A DNA stretch of 64,000 nt, from assembly GCA_033439795.1 (NCBI GenBank), contig JAUTDP010000001.1, positions 4,774,001-4,838,000 of the forward strand, read 5' to 3'. Below are positions 44,401 through 55,436 of the stretch, piece after piece. This DNA is from Sordaria brevicollis. Lineage: Eukaryota > Ascomycota > Sordariomycetes > Sordariales > Sordariaceae. The position numbers and the translations under genes were made by a program. The notes under the pieces were generated by a model. That model had not been told where the DNA came from. It ran no database searches and saw only the letters and a list, made by a program, of their open reading frames with translations. How positions within the stretch are numbered: the stretch's first letter is position 1; each line of letters starts with the position of its first letter.

Positions 44401-45590
44401 CATTCCTCGGACAGCTCTTCTAGCAGCTTGATGGGCGGGAACGGGTACCGGTCGCGAAGGTGTCGGTTTCGAGTCTTTGTACCGAATCGTTGCAAAGCCG
44501 AGATAGCTTCCCGTCTCGGGGTGCATTTTGTTGCTGCTTTCTGCAATGTCGCCGAAGGATGCGAACATGGTTGTGACCTTTGTGAATGCGATCAAAGGAT
44601 TGAAGCCTCTCACAAGAATCTGGACCGGTGGGCCGGGGCCACATGATGTCTTGGGGTCATATGGATAGGGTTTCAAGTTGCTCGGCGCATCGATCAACTG
44701 GGCTTTGGGAAGGTGAAAGTTGACATTGATGTAGCTGAGCTTACCACCGTGCGCCAGGCGTGGATCTGAAGGGGGAGCGTCATCTTCATCGTTCTATAAA
44801 CAGTATTAGCCAAATAATTCACAAAGATGACGCCCCCCTTCCACGCCGACATATCGAGTGTACGTACCAAGCCATAATCCTTATATGTAGGTTTCGCTTT
44901 CTTCTTTTCGGAGCTTGTGATCTTTTTGTCCAAGAGAGGATCATATGTGCATATGGTGCACAAGACGGAGCGACTGGGATCGCGGATGGGAACACGTTCG
45001 GTACCGTCAGGTAGAGGGACGAGGGACTCAGTGGCCGAGCCATTGAGTGTCGGTGTTAGGTTGGTGTGCGTGTCGGCATGATGGGGCGAGGCGGACTGCG
45101 GCTTCGCATGAAGGGATGTAGAGAGATATTGGGATGATGGTGAGTCGACGGTTGTGAGAGGGGTGGTGGAGTGGTGAGAGTGAGAGTTTCTCACTGAAGC
45201 TGAGGCCATGGCGGGCTGTCGCGTGGAGGAACTGAATATGGATGAGCTTGTGCTCGCATGCGAGCTTGCAGAGCCAACCGTGTTTAGCGTGTCGCCGGGC
45301 AGCGACTCGGAGTCTTCTTGCGGCGGGCGGGTAGCGTCAGCACCGGCGGATGAGCTGTGATTGAGAGACGTTATGTGTGAGCGGCCAGGACTGGCTCCGT
45401 CTTCAGATCGGTTGGAAGTGAATGAGGACAAGGGAGTGCGATGACCGTTCGTGTCAACTGGCTGCGTGGGGGGAGAACCTGAAGCTTGCGCTCTCATTCT
45501 TGCCCGCTCCCGCTCCGTAGCTCTGTCCCTGGCAGCCCGCGGCGCGGCAGGGAAGAACTGAGCGAAACTCGCACCGGACGACCGAGACAT
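41495..45590 (-). CDS. set-1: Histone H3 lysine-4 methyltransferase SET1 (COMPASS)
   Basis: Three exons, 45590-44868, 44793-41670 and 41598-41495, give 1316 aa. Introns are 74 nt (GTACGT...TATAG) and 71 nt (GTAAGT...ACAG); the second interrupts the SET domain. The protein is the nuclear catalytic subunit of COMPASS and methylates H3K4. Order seen: a Ser-rich N-terminus; an RRM-like region ([19 protein letters not shown] with [14 protein letters not shown]); a second RNA-binding region ([23 protein letters not shown]); long acidic/basic linkers with [12 protein letters not shown]; an N-SET region ([12 protein letters not shown]); then SET with [45 protein letters not shown] and [11 protein letters not shown]; and the post-SET C-x-C-x4-C ([13 protein letters not shown]) at the very C-terminus, which is the diagnostic ending. 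Confidence 0.95.
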
Positions 45591-47071
45591 TGCGAGAATG
45601 GGGAACGTCTACCTCTCCCGCCTTCCTCCTACCATCATCACTCGAGTCGGCGATACTGCGAGATAGCATGCATGAGGGGATCGATGCGGGCCGAAATGAG
45701 CTGAGGCCGTGGCCTTGGGGAGTCGTGAGGGCGACGTAAGCTGCGATGACTTTTTTGAAGGGCAGAATCACGCGCGCGCGCAGAGCGAGAGAGAACCACG
45801 CGACAGGACGGGCGGGACTGGACTTTTGCCGATCAGGGCGGGCGCTGACGCTGGACTGCTGGACGGGGGGTAAATGGCTGGTGAAACGGTGCAGCGAATG
45901 AGGGCGTTGGTGAGCTCGATGGTGTGCGAAGGAAGGAATGAATCTGGATCAAATAAAGACGGCGGGCCCTGCTGACGTCGGCGACACGGGAAACGCTGAG
46001 AGACGATGGTTGTGAGCAGTGCAAAGTCGTGGCGGGATTGATTGAAGTTCAGGTTCGAAAGTTTGAGAGTGTTCAAGGAGGTGCGTCAAGGGCACAAGGG
46101 CATGGGGCAGCGCAGACCGGGTTGTGGACCGGTGGGCGTGGATTCTTCTTGCGCCGGCCGCTGAAAGTTGAAAGAATGCGTGTGAAGCGGATTGGCGGCA
46201 GGCGGATAAGGGGAATCGCTAACCCCGAACCGGAAAGCTGCTCTCAGGTCCGTCCTGCGCCAAGCACAAAGGTGGTCTGTGCTCCAACAATTAAAGCCCG
46301 TGTCGCGCTTCATCTGTCGCGTCTGCTCGTCTCACTTCCGCCACGAACGTGAAAGCGCAAGGAGGGTGAGGGGCATCCACATGTCACTGTGTCCACTGTC
46401 AGTTTACAATTTCCCTTACAGCCAACTGCGTCATTGCCTTCTTCACAAGTGAGGTTGTTTGCATCGTTCGTTCACCACAATGGAATTTGAATTAAAGAGC
46501 ACATCTACAAAACCTGTTGGTCCTTACTAACAATGGATAAATTGGGGTTGATCGCGTGTATTATCTCTGTTCCCAACAACTAGACACCGGATAGGTTTAA
46601 AATAACAATACTATGGTTCAAAGACTCGCTTGCTGGTGTTTTACAGGGCGGAGTGCCGATACTGTCGTACCTAATTGACGATCACGGTGAAAACAACTGA
46701 CTGTTGTTCCCTACCTCGCCATATAACCGACATCCTTTGTACTTAGGATCGCCAATTCTAACAACGTGTTGGCACATCATCATTATGGCGAGAAACCTGC
46801 CTTCTTCTTAATAGACGCCAAATAACTCATGCTTATTCCGACAATAAAACCCCCAACCCTTTAAGCCAAATCCTTCTCATGCCATTCGTAGAAGCGTTTA
46901 GGTGATCATGGACACAACATACCATAAAAGAGCCAACGATGCCAACCAACCAACCAACCCTTGTCATAGTCCTGCCAAACACCCAGTTTTTTGAACTCCG
47001 TAACAATAAACCACCAACGCCGTTTGTAGGGAGAAACCAACCGAAAGGTCGTCCAACAAATACGCATGCGC
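45591..47071. other. set-1 promoter and 3' flank of the securin-like gene
   Basis: No gene recognised. A CG repeat (about 45771-45781) lies upstream of the set-1 start. Confidence 0.5.
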
Positions 47072-48471
47072 TCAAAAATCGGTAGAAAGCTGGAAATCGT
47101 CGTCGGAATCGTCAAAATTCGGCACAGTCTCGTGGTCACTGTGCTCTTCCTCCTCATCATGGGTGAAGATGGAAAGGAGCCCAAGTGGCTTCTGGAACTC
47201 CTGTGTCGTTTGGGTTTGCGCAAACTTTGCCGGCGTAATGGTGCTGTCTGACCCATTTGACACCAAGCTGCTGGTGCGGGAGAAGGTGCGAGGCCTCGGC
47301 CCAGATTGCTGTTGATAACTAGCAGCGGCGCTGGCCGGCCGCCCAGCCTCGGAGACAGACCTGCCTCTGCTATATCCTAATGTGCTTCGAGATGCCGCGG
47401 TAGAGGTTGGACGATCCCTCGACATGGTCCTGGCGTGGCTTGCGTTTGACAGAGCCGGCTTGCGCGCAAAAAGACTGCCTTTGTTAACGGCTGTCAAAGA
47501 GGGCTTGCCGTTCAACTGAGGGCGGGGTATGCTGCGATCCCGCGCGGAAGTATGGGATAGAGCGGAAGCGGCTCTCCGGGATATCAACGTACTAGGCGGC
47601 CTGCTGGGTAGGCGACCAATCTTCCTGGCTTCATCGGGGCGAGGAGCCGCAGCTGCGTCCACATGAGACTTCTTGAAGATATCCTTGCTCTCAGGAATGT
47701 CGCCGATGCTCCAATCAAACTCGTCCATGTCTTTCTTGATCTGTTCGTCGCCGCGCGCAAAGCCTCGTTGTTGTCGCTCAGCCATTTCCCTCTCCTTGGC
47801 CGTCATTCCCTTGTCGTCGACCTTCTTGTAGTAATACTCGTAGTATCCCTTGAACATGTTCTCAGGCTTCAACGACTCGAAGGTCAGCGCGTGCGCAGGG
47901 AGGACATCGGATTCGTACGGGAGGTCCTGCGCCGGAGGAGGACAGTACTCGGGCTCCTCTTCTTCCTCGTTTTTAGGCTTGGTATCAACATGCACGTCTA
48001 GCTTAAGGTCTTGGGTTTGCGGTGCGGCCTGCTTTTGACGAAGGGTTGTCGTTGGTTTCACGGTTGACTTGAGATCGCCACCTAGTTCCTTGCCCCCACC
48101 CGTTTGATGTGTCGCTCTTGCCTTTGCGTTGGTAGTTTTGTTCCCGAGTGGTGCTCTGCCAGTCCGAGGGGCTGCGATAAGTGTCAACCGATATTCTTGG
48201 CGCAACCAACATGGACGGTTGTGAAGATAGATCAAAATGAGCACTCACCGGGCGTCATCATGGCAGCCCGATTGCCCTTGGCGAGGCCATTGTCGCCTTT
48301 CGCAATTGTGCCCTTCCCGCCAAACACTCGAGTGGTGTTCTCATCGTTAAGTGGGACCTTCAACGGCGTTTTTGGGTACAGGGCGCCGGGTGTTTTGGCT
48401 GGGTGTTGTTGTTTGGTGTTTCCAGCCTGATGCGCGATGCGATTTTCCTGATCTTGGTGTGCTGCCAACAT
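47072..48471 (-). CDS. Predicted securin-like / D-box protein
   Basis: Two exons, 48471-48249 and 48171-47072, give 440 aa; the 77-nt intron has GTGAGT and CAG. I recognise no enzymatic domain. The N-terminus is a basic region with PKTPLKVPLNDENTTRVFGG and then RAPLGNKTTN, which contains an RxxL destruction-box-like sequence with Asn near the expected place; fungal securin-family proteins have this arrangement. A middle block (YCPPPAQDLPYESDVLPAHAL, FKGYYEYYYKKVDDKGMTAKEREM) looks conserved, the rest is Ser/Arg-rich, and the last 30 residues are acidic (HDEEEEHSDHETVPNFDDSDDDFQ split by few residues). A role as APC/C-regulated mitotic protein is inference. ATG 48471 is used since the frame to 48501 starts with TTG. 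It shares a 659-nt divergent promoter with tropomyosin. Confidence 0.7.
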
Positions 48472-49130
48472 CTTGAAGTATTCTAGAGGGATCGCTCCCA
48501 ACTTCTCAACGATTTATCAAATCGTGTATAGGTTGCTCGGAGAAAAGGTTCAGTAATCGGATGGTGTTCGGTTCGAGTGCTGAGAAGCTGTCGGTCTGTT
48601 TGTAGGTGAAATGGGAAAAGCGTTGGCCGAGCAACCAAATGAGTTGGTCAACTCGACTTGCCCCACTTTGAGCCGACCCCCTTGTTGGATTCCAGGAGAC
48701 GGGACCAGACCGACAAGTGCCAGTGGATGAAGATGGAAATTGAAAGACAGCGGGAAGCTGTGAGCAGCCCATTCAGATGGTCAGACTTGCCAGACCGCCC
48801 GCTGGGGTGCACTGACACACTGGGGTCAACTGCGCCAGCTGGACCCCCGATCTGGGCACGATGAATGGCTCCCCGTCTTTCAAATCACGGCAGGCGAGGG
48901 AGACAACGCAGGCGGTCGTTATGGAGGGGAGGGGCACTCTCATATTGCAAACCCACTATCACTGTCCGCTACCTTCCACTCCTTCTCTCCTCTTCCCTTC
49001 CATCAACCCAACCACACATCCACATCATCCTCATAAGCTGCCCTCTTCACACTCGAGATACCCTTCAACTCGCACCATCGCGCTCTTCTAATCACACCTT
49101 TCTACTACACAAACACCTAATACCGACACA
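48472..49130. promoter_or_regulatory. Divergent promoter: securin-like gene / tropomyosin
   Basis: The interval between two divergent start codons. The tropomyosin side has a CT- and CA-rich tract (about 48960-49120) of the kind found in strongly expressed fungal genes. No discrete factor site is claimed. Confidence 0.5.
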
Positions 49131-49938
49131 ATGGATCGCATCAAGGAGGTAAGAACATCACCGCTTTCGAGAGCTTGATCCCTGTTGTGGACCCCACCAA
49201 CTGCCCAGCGATGCGTAACCCCTTTAATGGGAGCAACAACCAGCTACGGCCACCGACGCCTCCGTGTTTCCCAGGCCTGATCGTCAACGTTGGGACAGCT
49301 CGAAACTCCTATTGCGATAATCCTTGCCGACAAAATGCTGACCAGCGCGCTCGTGTTTGCAGAAAATGAACCAGCTCCGCCTCGAGGCTGACGAGGCTTC
49401 GGCCAAGGTCGAGGAGCTTCAGTCCAAGATCAAGGTTCTCGAGCAGGAGAACCTCCAGAAGGAGCAGGAGATCACCTCCCTCTCCCACAAGAACAGCGTG
49501 CTAGAAAGTGAGGTGGACAAGCTCGAGACCCAGGTTAAGGAGTTGAAGAACGCCGCCGAGGATGGCGCGCAACAAGGCACTCAGAACGAGACGCTGACAC
49601 GGAGACTTCAACTTCTTGAAGAGGAGGCCGAGGAGGCTGACAAGACTCTCCGCGAAACCAACGAGAAGTACGTTCGCAATCCTATCACACCGGGAGCATT
49701 TGGGGACTCGTACCCCCTATACACCCCTGAACCCCTTTTCTTTGCGACACTCGGACTAACATCCTCTCTCTACAGGCTCCGCCAGACCGATGTCAAGGCC
49801 GGCCACTTCGAGCGCAAGGTTCAGGCCCTCGAGCAAGAGCGCGACCAGTGGGAGTCCAAGTACGAGGAGATGGCCAAGAAGTACGCCGAGGTACAGAAGA
49901 GCTTGGAGGAGTTCCAGGCCGATATTGCCAACATCTAA
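49131..49938 (+). CDS. Tropomyosin
   Basis: Three exons, 49131-49148, 49363-49667 and 49776-49938, give 161 aa. The first exon encodes only MDRIKE; intron 1 (214 nt) has GTAAGA and CAG, intron 2 (108 nt) GTACGT and CAG with a GACTAAC branch. The protein is almost wholly an alpha-helical coiled coil with heptads throughout (KMNQLRLEADEASAKVEEL, VLEQENLQKEQEI, LESEVDKLETQVKEL, and ending SLEEFQADIANI). This is the single small tropomyosin of filamentous fungi, which coats formin-nucleated actin cables and rings at hyphal tips and septa. The length equals the usual 161 aa. The second intron leaves LRQTDVKAGHFERKVQ, a well-conserved block, in frame. Confidence 0.95.
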
Positions 49939-50263
49939 GTTGGTTAGCGGATGCAGCCGGAACATGGTGGAAATTCCTTTCTTTACGTTTGTTCACAGCG
50001 TCACCGCATCGAGAATATCAGCCTGACCCTTCATGCCGTTTGTCCTCGGGTTGTCGGATGAGGAGATTAGACGGACAAAGCACACCGTCAATCTCACTTC
50101 CGGGCACAGCAACTCATATTACCTACTAGTTCAAAGCATAATCCATCATCCCAAGCATTCCACAAGTATGTACTTTACAAGATCTAGACATTGTAAAGGG
50201 AAATCGCTGTCAGGAACAGCGGCGATTAATTATCCTTCGTCATTTAACAACAACCTCTACTCA
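49939..50263. other. Intergenic region between convergent genes
   Basis: 3' flanks of tropomyosin and the NOP12/RRP17-type gene. Nothing else seen. Confidence 0.55.
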
Positions 50264-51021
50264 TCACCGCTTCGCCTTCTTTGCCCTCTGTTTCCGCTCT
50301 GAAACGTTTCGCTCATGCTTGCTTTCGTATGTGAATTTCCTCTTCTTCTTTTTCTCGGGGAAGTTCCGTTTTGACTTCTTTTCGGCCTCTTTCAGTGCCG
50401 CCTCTTCGGCCGCCTTCTTCTTCTTGTTTTTCTCCGACTCCTCTTCTTCCTCGTCCTTCAAGGTTCGTGGTTTGTGGATGCCGTCCCTATCTACGCTGAC
50501 AGCCTCTACTGTCACGGTCGTATAGCGGTCTTCGTCGATGTACTCTTCCTCGAGGTCAAGCGCAGGCTCTTCGGCCACTTCGTCGTCGGATATCCCGTCC
50601 CATTCGTCGTCTGACTTCTTCTCGGTGTTCTTGTCGTCTGTGCCGGCAAGCTCTGCTTCGTGCAAGAGCTTGTGGACTGTTTGAATATGTTCCTCGAGGT
50701 TCTTCTGGCGCTCCTCTCGGATCTGTATTCGTCACATGTTAGAATTATTGACGTAGTACAGTTAGGAAGACTGGTCGCTCTGGTACTTACCTCTTTCCTC
50801 AGCCTAATTCGTTCCAGTCGTGCCTCTTCCTCTGCCTGCGCCTTTGCAGCCTTGATGCGGGCTTGTTTGCGCTTGTGGAAGCCGGTAAGATACTCGGTGC
50901 GGGCGTCCTTGTCGAATGTGACTTCCTCGACCTTGTGCACAGTCTTGCGCTTCTTGGGCGGCGGCAGGAGCCCGTCCTTTTTAGGCCTTGGGGTAGCGAA
51001 AAATGCTGGGTCCCTCTCCAT
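50264..51021 (-). CDS. Nucleolar protein 12 family (RRP17/NOL12) ribosome biogenesis factor
   Basis: Two exons, 51021-50791 and 50722-50264, give 229 aa; the 68-nt intron has GTAAGT and CAG. The family (PF09805) comprises nucleolar RNA-binding proteins needed for 60S pre-rRNA 5' processing; yeast Rrp17 has 5'-3' exonuclease activity. Seen: PRPKKDGLLPPPKKRK near the N-terminus, the family hallmark FDKDARTEYLTGFHKRKQARIKAA at about residues 40-63, a basic/acidic coiled coil up to about 100, an acidic middle, and a Lys-rich C-terminus (RKFTYESKHERNVSERKQRAKKAKR in parts) that resembles a nucleolar localisation signal. ATG 51021 gives the usual short N-terminus. Divergent from the BIG1-like gene. 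Confidence 0.9.
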
Positions 51022-51454
51022 TGTGATATTCGGTTTAGGTGAAACGGTGGTTCGTTGTGTGGTGCGGAGAGACAAGAAGTCGACTTTGGTATGACGAGGA
51101 GGATGTTTGAATGCAAGCGAGAGTCTAGGTCAACTGTAAATTTACTGATAGGACCCCCCTGTTCGAAGGTTCACTCAATGCAGGAAGCGGTCTTATCAGA
51201 TTTTGCCATCTTTTACCGCCCATCTCTGATGCTGCTATCAAGCCGCCCATAGCCTGCCGGTCGCACTGCACCAAAGCATCCAATGGATCCCATGCAGCAG
51301 ACGCCAGGCACTCTCTCTCAGTGCAGTGACATCCACGCTCCCGGGCTCTGGATCCTTGGAGCTACACCACGCTACCTCTTATACACTATCACCAACACAA
51401 CAACCGACGACGACGACGACGATATCGGAGAGAAGGGCACATAACCTATCAGCC
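51022..51454. promoter_or_regulatory. Divergent promoter: NOP12-type gene / BIG1-like gene
   Basis: A 433-nt interval between two divergent starts. A CAACAACCGACGACGAC-like tract lies just before the BIG1 start. No specific factor site is claimed. Confidence 0.5.
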
Positions 51455-52560
51455 ATGAAACTCTCAATAGCAACCACTTTGCTCGCCTCTACGGCGGCGC
51501 ATGCCTTTTCGGACTCATCACCATTTGTCCTCTTTTCCACCTCCAAGTACGTCATGTTCCAATTGTCGCCGCGGGTGGTGGTGGAGGTGGTGATGTTCCT
51601 TGCCTTCGCGCCATCATAACAGCGTGCCACGTCCAGAACTATCTCGCACAGTCAAGACAGATGATGCTAACATGTCAAAACTGTGATTTCTAGGCTCAAC
51701 ACACCCGAAAAGTACAATCAGCTCCAAACCAGCAATCAAGTAATTGCTTCCGCCAAGGAAATCCTCTCCTCTTGCCCCACGAGCGACTACGTTATCGTAT
51801 CCCAGCCGAACGTGCACGCCGCCGATATTCGCGATGGCTCCCGCTGCAAGATGCGCAGCCTATGCGACGCGATCGCCAGCAAGGAAGTTAAGGGCCGGTT
51901 CAGTGTTGCGGAGGTGGTCGGAGACCTTTCCACGCACTCGTTGGAGGATTACGTGAAGGAAGCCTGCGCGGCCAAGGGAAAGGTTGCCAATACCATCAAG
52001 GTTGATCTCACGCATCTGCCTTCTTTGGAGCAGAAGGATAAGAGGGAGCAAGTCTTGGCCTCTAATGGTATGTTTCAGGCAGGATCGCGGGAGCTGCATC
52101 ATAGGTTTACGCTGGTCCACACGCTAACATGGCTGCAAAACTGTAGATGACCAGCTAGGCATCATGCTCGATACCCTCAAGGGCGACTATACTCTTGTTA
52201 TGGTATCTGACCCCAACGAGTTCAGGGCTTACCAGCCCGACTTTGTCGAGCCGGTCCATATGGACCTCAAGCGTGAAGTTTTCCACTTTGAGGAGGATAA
52301 GGGCAACCAGACGCATGATACCCGCCCGCTTTTCGTCAAGTATCAGTTCTTTACCCCTGGTATGCTAACTCTCACCCAAAACAACTGGTCTTGAAGATGC
52401 TTGACTAACACCCAAACCAGGTATTTTCGTCTCCCTGATCGCCCTCGTCGTTATGCTCTCCATCCTTGGCGTCGGCCTGAGGGCTCTCGGTAGTCTCGAG
52501 GTCTCATATGGCGCTTTCGACAAGGAGATGGGACCGGCTGCGCAGAAGAAGCAGCAGTAA
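51455..52560 (+). CDS. BIG1-like ER membrane protein (V-ATPase accessory-like)
   Basis: Four exons, 51455-51546, 51694-52067, 52147-52359 and 52421-52560, give 272 aa; all introns are GT-AG and all phases join. The protein has a signal peptide (MKLSIATTLLASTAAHA), then the FSDSSPFVLFSTSK start typical of fungal BIG1, a luminal domain with few cysteines (CPTSDY, RCKMRSLC, EACAAKG), one transmembrane helix (GIFVSLIALVVMLSILGVG) and a short cytosolic tail ending KKQQ. BIG1 in yeast is an ER protein needed for beta-1,6-glucan synthesis. The family is related to the Ac45/VOA1 V-ATPase assembly factors. Which of these roles applies here is not decided by sequence. Confidence 0.85.
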
Positions 52561-53259
52561 ATGGCTCGGAACGTCTTGTTCCTAAACTTTGTGAGGCTTG
52601 TTGTGAAGAAACGAATTACAGATACGCATACGGCGGTAGAACGAAAGTGTGTTTTGCTGTGCAATCATGCTCTATGGGTTTAGGGTCAGGTTGGAGTTTG
52701 AAGGTTCGTTTTTGTTGGGTATCATTAAAGCATTGCGCATTCGTAACACTAGATCCACAGACAGAGGATGACGGAAATGAAAACAAGCACGTACACACAG
52801 AAACAACGTGTTTCGACCACTTCACCGTTTGTCGCTTGGGTGATTCAATGTCCTTTTCGACTGTTGCTGATAATGCCAGTTTTGTAATCCTCTATTGCCC
52901 TATGTTTTCCCTCACAGAACGCCTTGAAAGTGAACAAGTAAAATGCTGAAACAACCACCCCTTCAAGAAAAAATTCTTCTCACCGTCCTCCGAGGCTCTT
53001 TCTTATTCATCATGGGCCTTCGGGACGACTCGATGCCGCAACCCGGCAACTTCAGAACCGCCTAAACCCACCAGGGATCATCACTCCTCCGTAGGTGGTC
53101 GACCAGCGTCACAGTCGGCGAGCCTGAGCAAACCACTTCTGCCCGTCCTACCGCCCCATGCCGTGCTGACCCTTAGCCAGATCGATGGATGAACAGCTCC
53201 GTACACGCTCACCCCTTCCACCCACTCCATCAAAACACCTCGCCAAAGCTGCGCTTCGC
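52561..53259. other. Intergenic region between convergent genes
   Basis: 3' flanks of the BIG1-like gene and TRM112. No gene recognised. Confidence 0.55.
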
Positions 53260-53754
53260 TCATACCAGGTGGCTAGGCAAAAGGAAGTTGGCGACGCCGT
53301 TCTTGACGGCGTACTCGTGCCCACAGTGGCCGCACACAAGCTTGCCCTCCATCATCTGGGTCTCCATGAGCAGCTCGTGCAGCTCCTTGAGGAGGGCCTC
53401 GTCGTTTTGGAGGTCCTCGGGGGAGGGAGGCTGCTCGGGGAGGGTGGGGAAGCCGAGCTGGTGGAGTTTTGTTAGTTGTATGTTTCGTTGAGATTGAGAT
53501 TTTGTGGGTGAGTGAGATGGAGGAGTGAAATGTGGAAATTCGCCCGAGATCGAACGGCGTTAACATACCTCAGTAGAGGTGGTTCTGAGAGCAGCCCAAT
53601 CGATGCGGGGAAGGACATTGATCAGAAGTTGAGGGTTGATCTCGATATCGTCTTTGGCCAGCTCGGCCTCCTTGGGGTGCAGTGGGAACGAGTCGTTGGA
53701 CGACTTGCAGTTCTTGACCGCACAGGTCAGAAAGTTGAGGGTCATGACCTTCAT
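53260..53754 (-). CDS. trm112: TRM112, methyltransferase-activating zinc protein
   Basis: Two exons, 53754-53569 and 53457-53260, give 127 aa. The 111-nt intron has GTATGT, a CAACTAAC branch and CAG. TRM112 is the small partner that activates and stabilises several methyltransferases acting on tRNA (Trm9, Trm11), rRNA (Bud23) and eRF1 (Mtq2). Seen: the N-terminal MTLNFLTCAVKNC with Cys 11 and 16, the helical middle (DDIEINPQLLINVLPRIDW), and a C-terminal LVCGHCGHEYAVKNGVANFLLPSHLV with the second Cys pair. The four Cys form the zinc knuckle and the Cys-pair/NGI(V)xNFLLPxH ending is diagnostic. The Met at codon 4 could also serve as the start. Confidence 0.95.
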
Positions 53755-54169
53755 TTTGAATATTTTTTTCTGGGTTGATTATCGGGATATGAAATTTTTG
53801 GCAAGACCGAATTTCGTGGGTTGAACAGTGGCAACACGGATGCTCCTAAGGTTTTTGATGGTGGTGGTTGACAAGTCGGTACATTTCACTACAGAAAAAA
53901 AGTTCGATATCCCAGACTCGAACAGATGAAAAAAAGTGGGTCCACGTGATGATACTTTATGCTTCGACTTACAACATGCACACCACATCGCCACAACAAT
54001 CACGAACAAAACCAAGACTACTCCGACATTTGAGTAAATTAGATTCCAGAATATTGATATGATTTGATTCTATAGTACTTGATATCATTTCCCCGGGCTA
54101 ATTCCCCATTCAGATACCAGAAACTACCTCTTGTTCAGCCTTTGAGACTTCGATGATTGTTTGAAGGTG
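53755..54169. other. TRM112 promoter and cyclophilin 3' flank
   Basis: Spacer between two minus-strand genes. Nothing further recognised. Confidence 0.55.
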
Positions 54170-55436
54170 TTACTCCATGCCCTTTCCGTACGTACCCTTG
54201 GGAGCGCTTCGGACGCGGATATACATGACAACACCAGTGACCAACACGCCAAAGAAGAGAACCTTGGCAAACAAAGGGGCACCAGTATCATCGGCTTCGG
54301 TATGGGCCGCGGGAATGCTGTCGTAAGCAGGAGGCTTGGACTCGGAGATAGGAGCAGCAGCAGCAGGCTTCTCGTCTTCGTTTGCGTACGCGGGAGACGC
54401 CCATTCGGAATGGCCTTCCAGGCCTGATGAGAAGAAACACCGACTCATCAGCACATGGACTTATACACACGGGTAAAGGATTCATAGAAACAAGCAAGAA
54501 CAATTCCAAAGGAGGATGTTGGGTGGATGATTGGATGCTTCCAAAAAAAAAAAAAAGACTTTTCTCTTCTATATCCTTTCCTCTTTCCTTTTCATGATCT
54601 TTCCCATGATACAGGTTCGATAACAAAACGGCAGGGGTTGGGTTTTCGCAAAGATGGGATAGAAGACGCTTTTTAAAGCTCCACGTGGATACCTTCAGGG
54701 GGGACCTCGAGCTCGCCGCTCTTGGCAATCTTGACGGGCACGGCGGGAGCGTCGCGAGGACCGGTCTTGGTGTTCTCAATGGCCTCGACGACATCGTAGC
54801 CCTCGAGCACCTCACCGAAAACGACGTGCTTGCCATCGAGCCAACTGAAACATGACGTGTGTTAGCCAAACGGGATTGCTTTCTTGAACCATACAGCTAA
54901 ATCATGTCGTTGACTTACGAGGTGACGACGGTGGTGATGAAGAACTGGGAACCGTTGGTGTCCTTGCCAGCGTTGGCCATGGAGAGGAGGCCCTTCTTGG
55001 AGTGCTTGAGCTTGAAGTTCTCATCGGCGAACTTCTCACCATAGACTACAGACACAACCCGTCAATATCATAAAACCTCACTGCACAAGGGGAGCTGGGA
55101 CGTAAACGTACTGGACTTGCCACCAGTGCCATCACCCTTGGTGAAGTCACCACCCTGGATCATGAACTGCTTGATGACACGGTGGAAGGTAGAGCCCTCA
55201 TAGCCGAAGCCCTTCTCGCCAGTGGCAAGAGCGCGGAAGTTCTCAGCGGTCTTGGGAACAGTCTTGCCATAGAGACCCATGACAATGCGGCCGAGGGGCT
55301 TGTCGCCCTGCTCAATGTCGAAGTAGACCTTGTGGGTGATCTTGGGGCCCTTGGCTGCCTCGGCGGACTGCGCAAAGAGCAGCATCGCGCCGAGGAACAG
55401 CGCGGCGGCGAGGAGGAGTCGCCGGAAGCTGAACAT
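54170..55436 (-). CDS. Cyclophilin B, ER peptidyl-prolyl isomerase (membrane-anchored long form)
   Basis: Four exons, 55436-55112, 55045-54919, 54844-54693 and 54423-54170, give 285 aa, which as I recall is the length of the Neurospora cyclophilin B entry. A signal peptide (about 1-27, ending AQSAEAA) targets the ER. The cyclophilin domain follows ([40 protein letters not shown] with the catalytic Arg, [22 protein letters not shown] with the cyclosporin-binding Trp). The last exon adds a Pro/Ala-rich linker and one transmembrane helix ([19 protein letters not shown]) with a basic tail. The last intron (54424-54692, 269 nt) has a weaker donor GTATCC. If it is retained, the frame ends after HVEL at 54673, a 207-aa luminal form with an HDEL-like retention signal. 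Both forms are plausible products. Confidence 0.9.
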
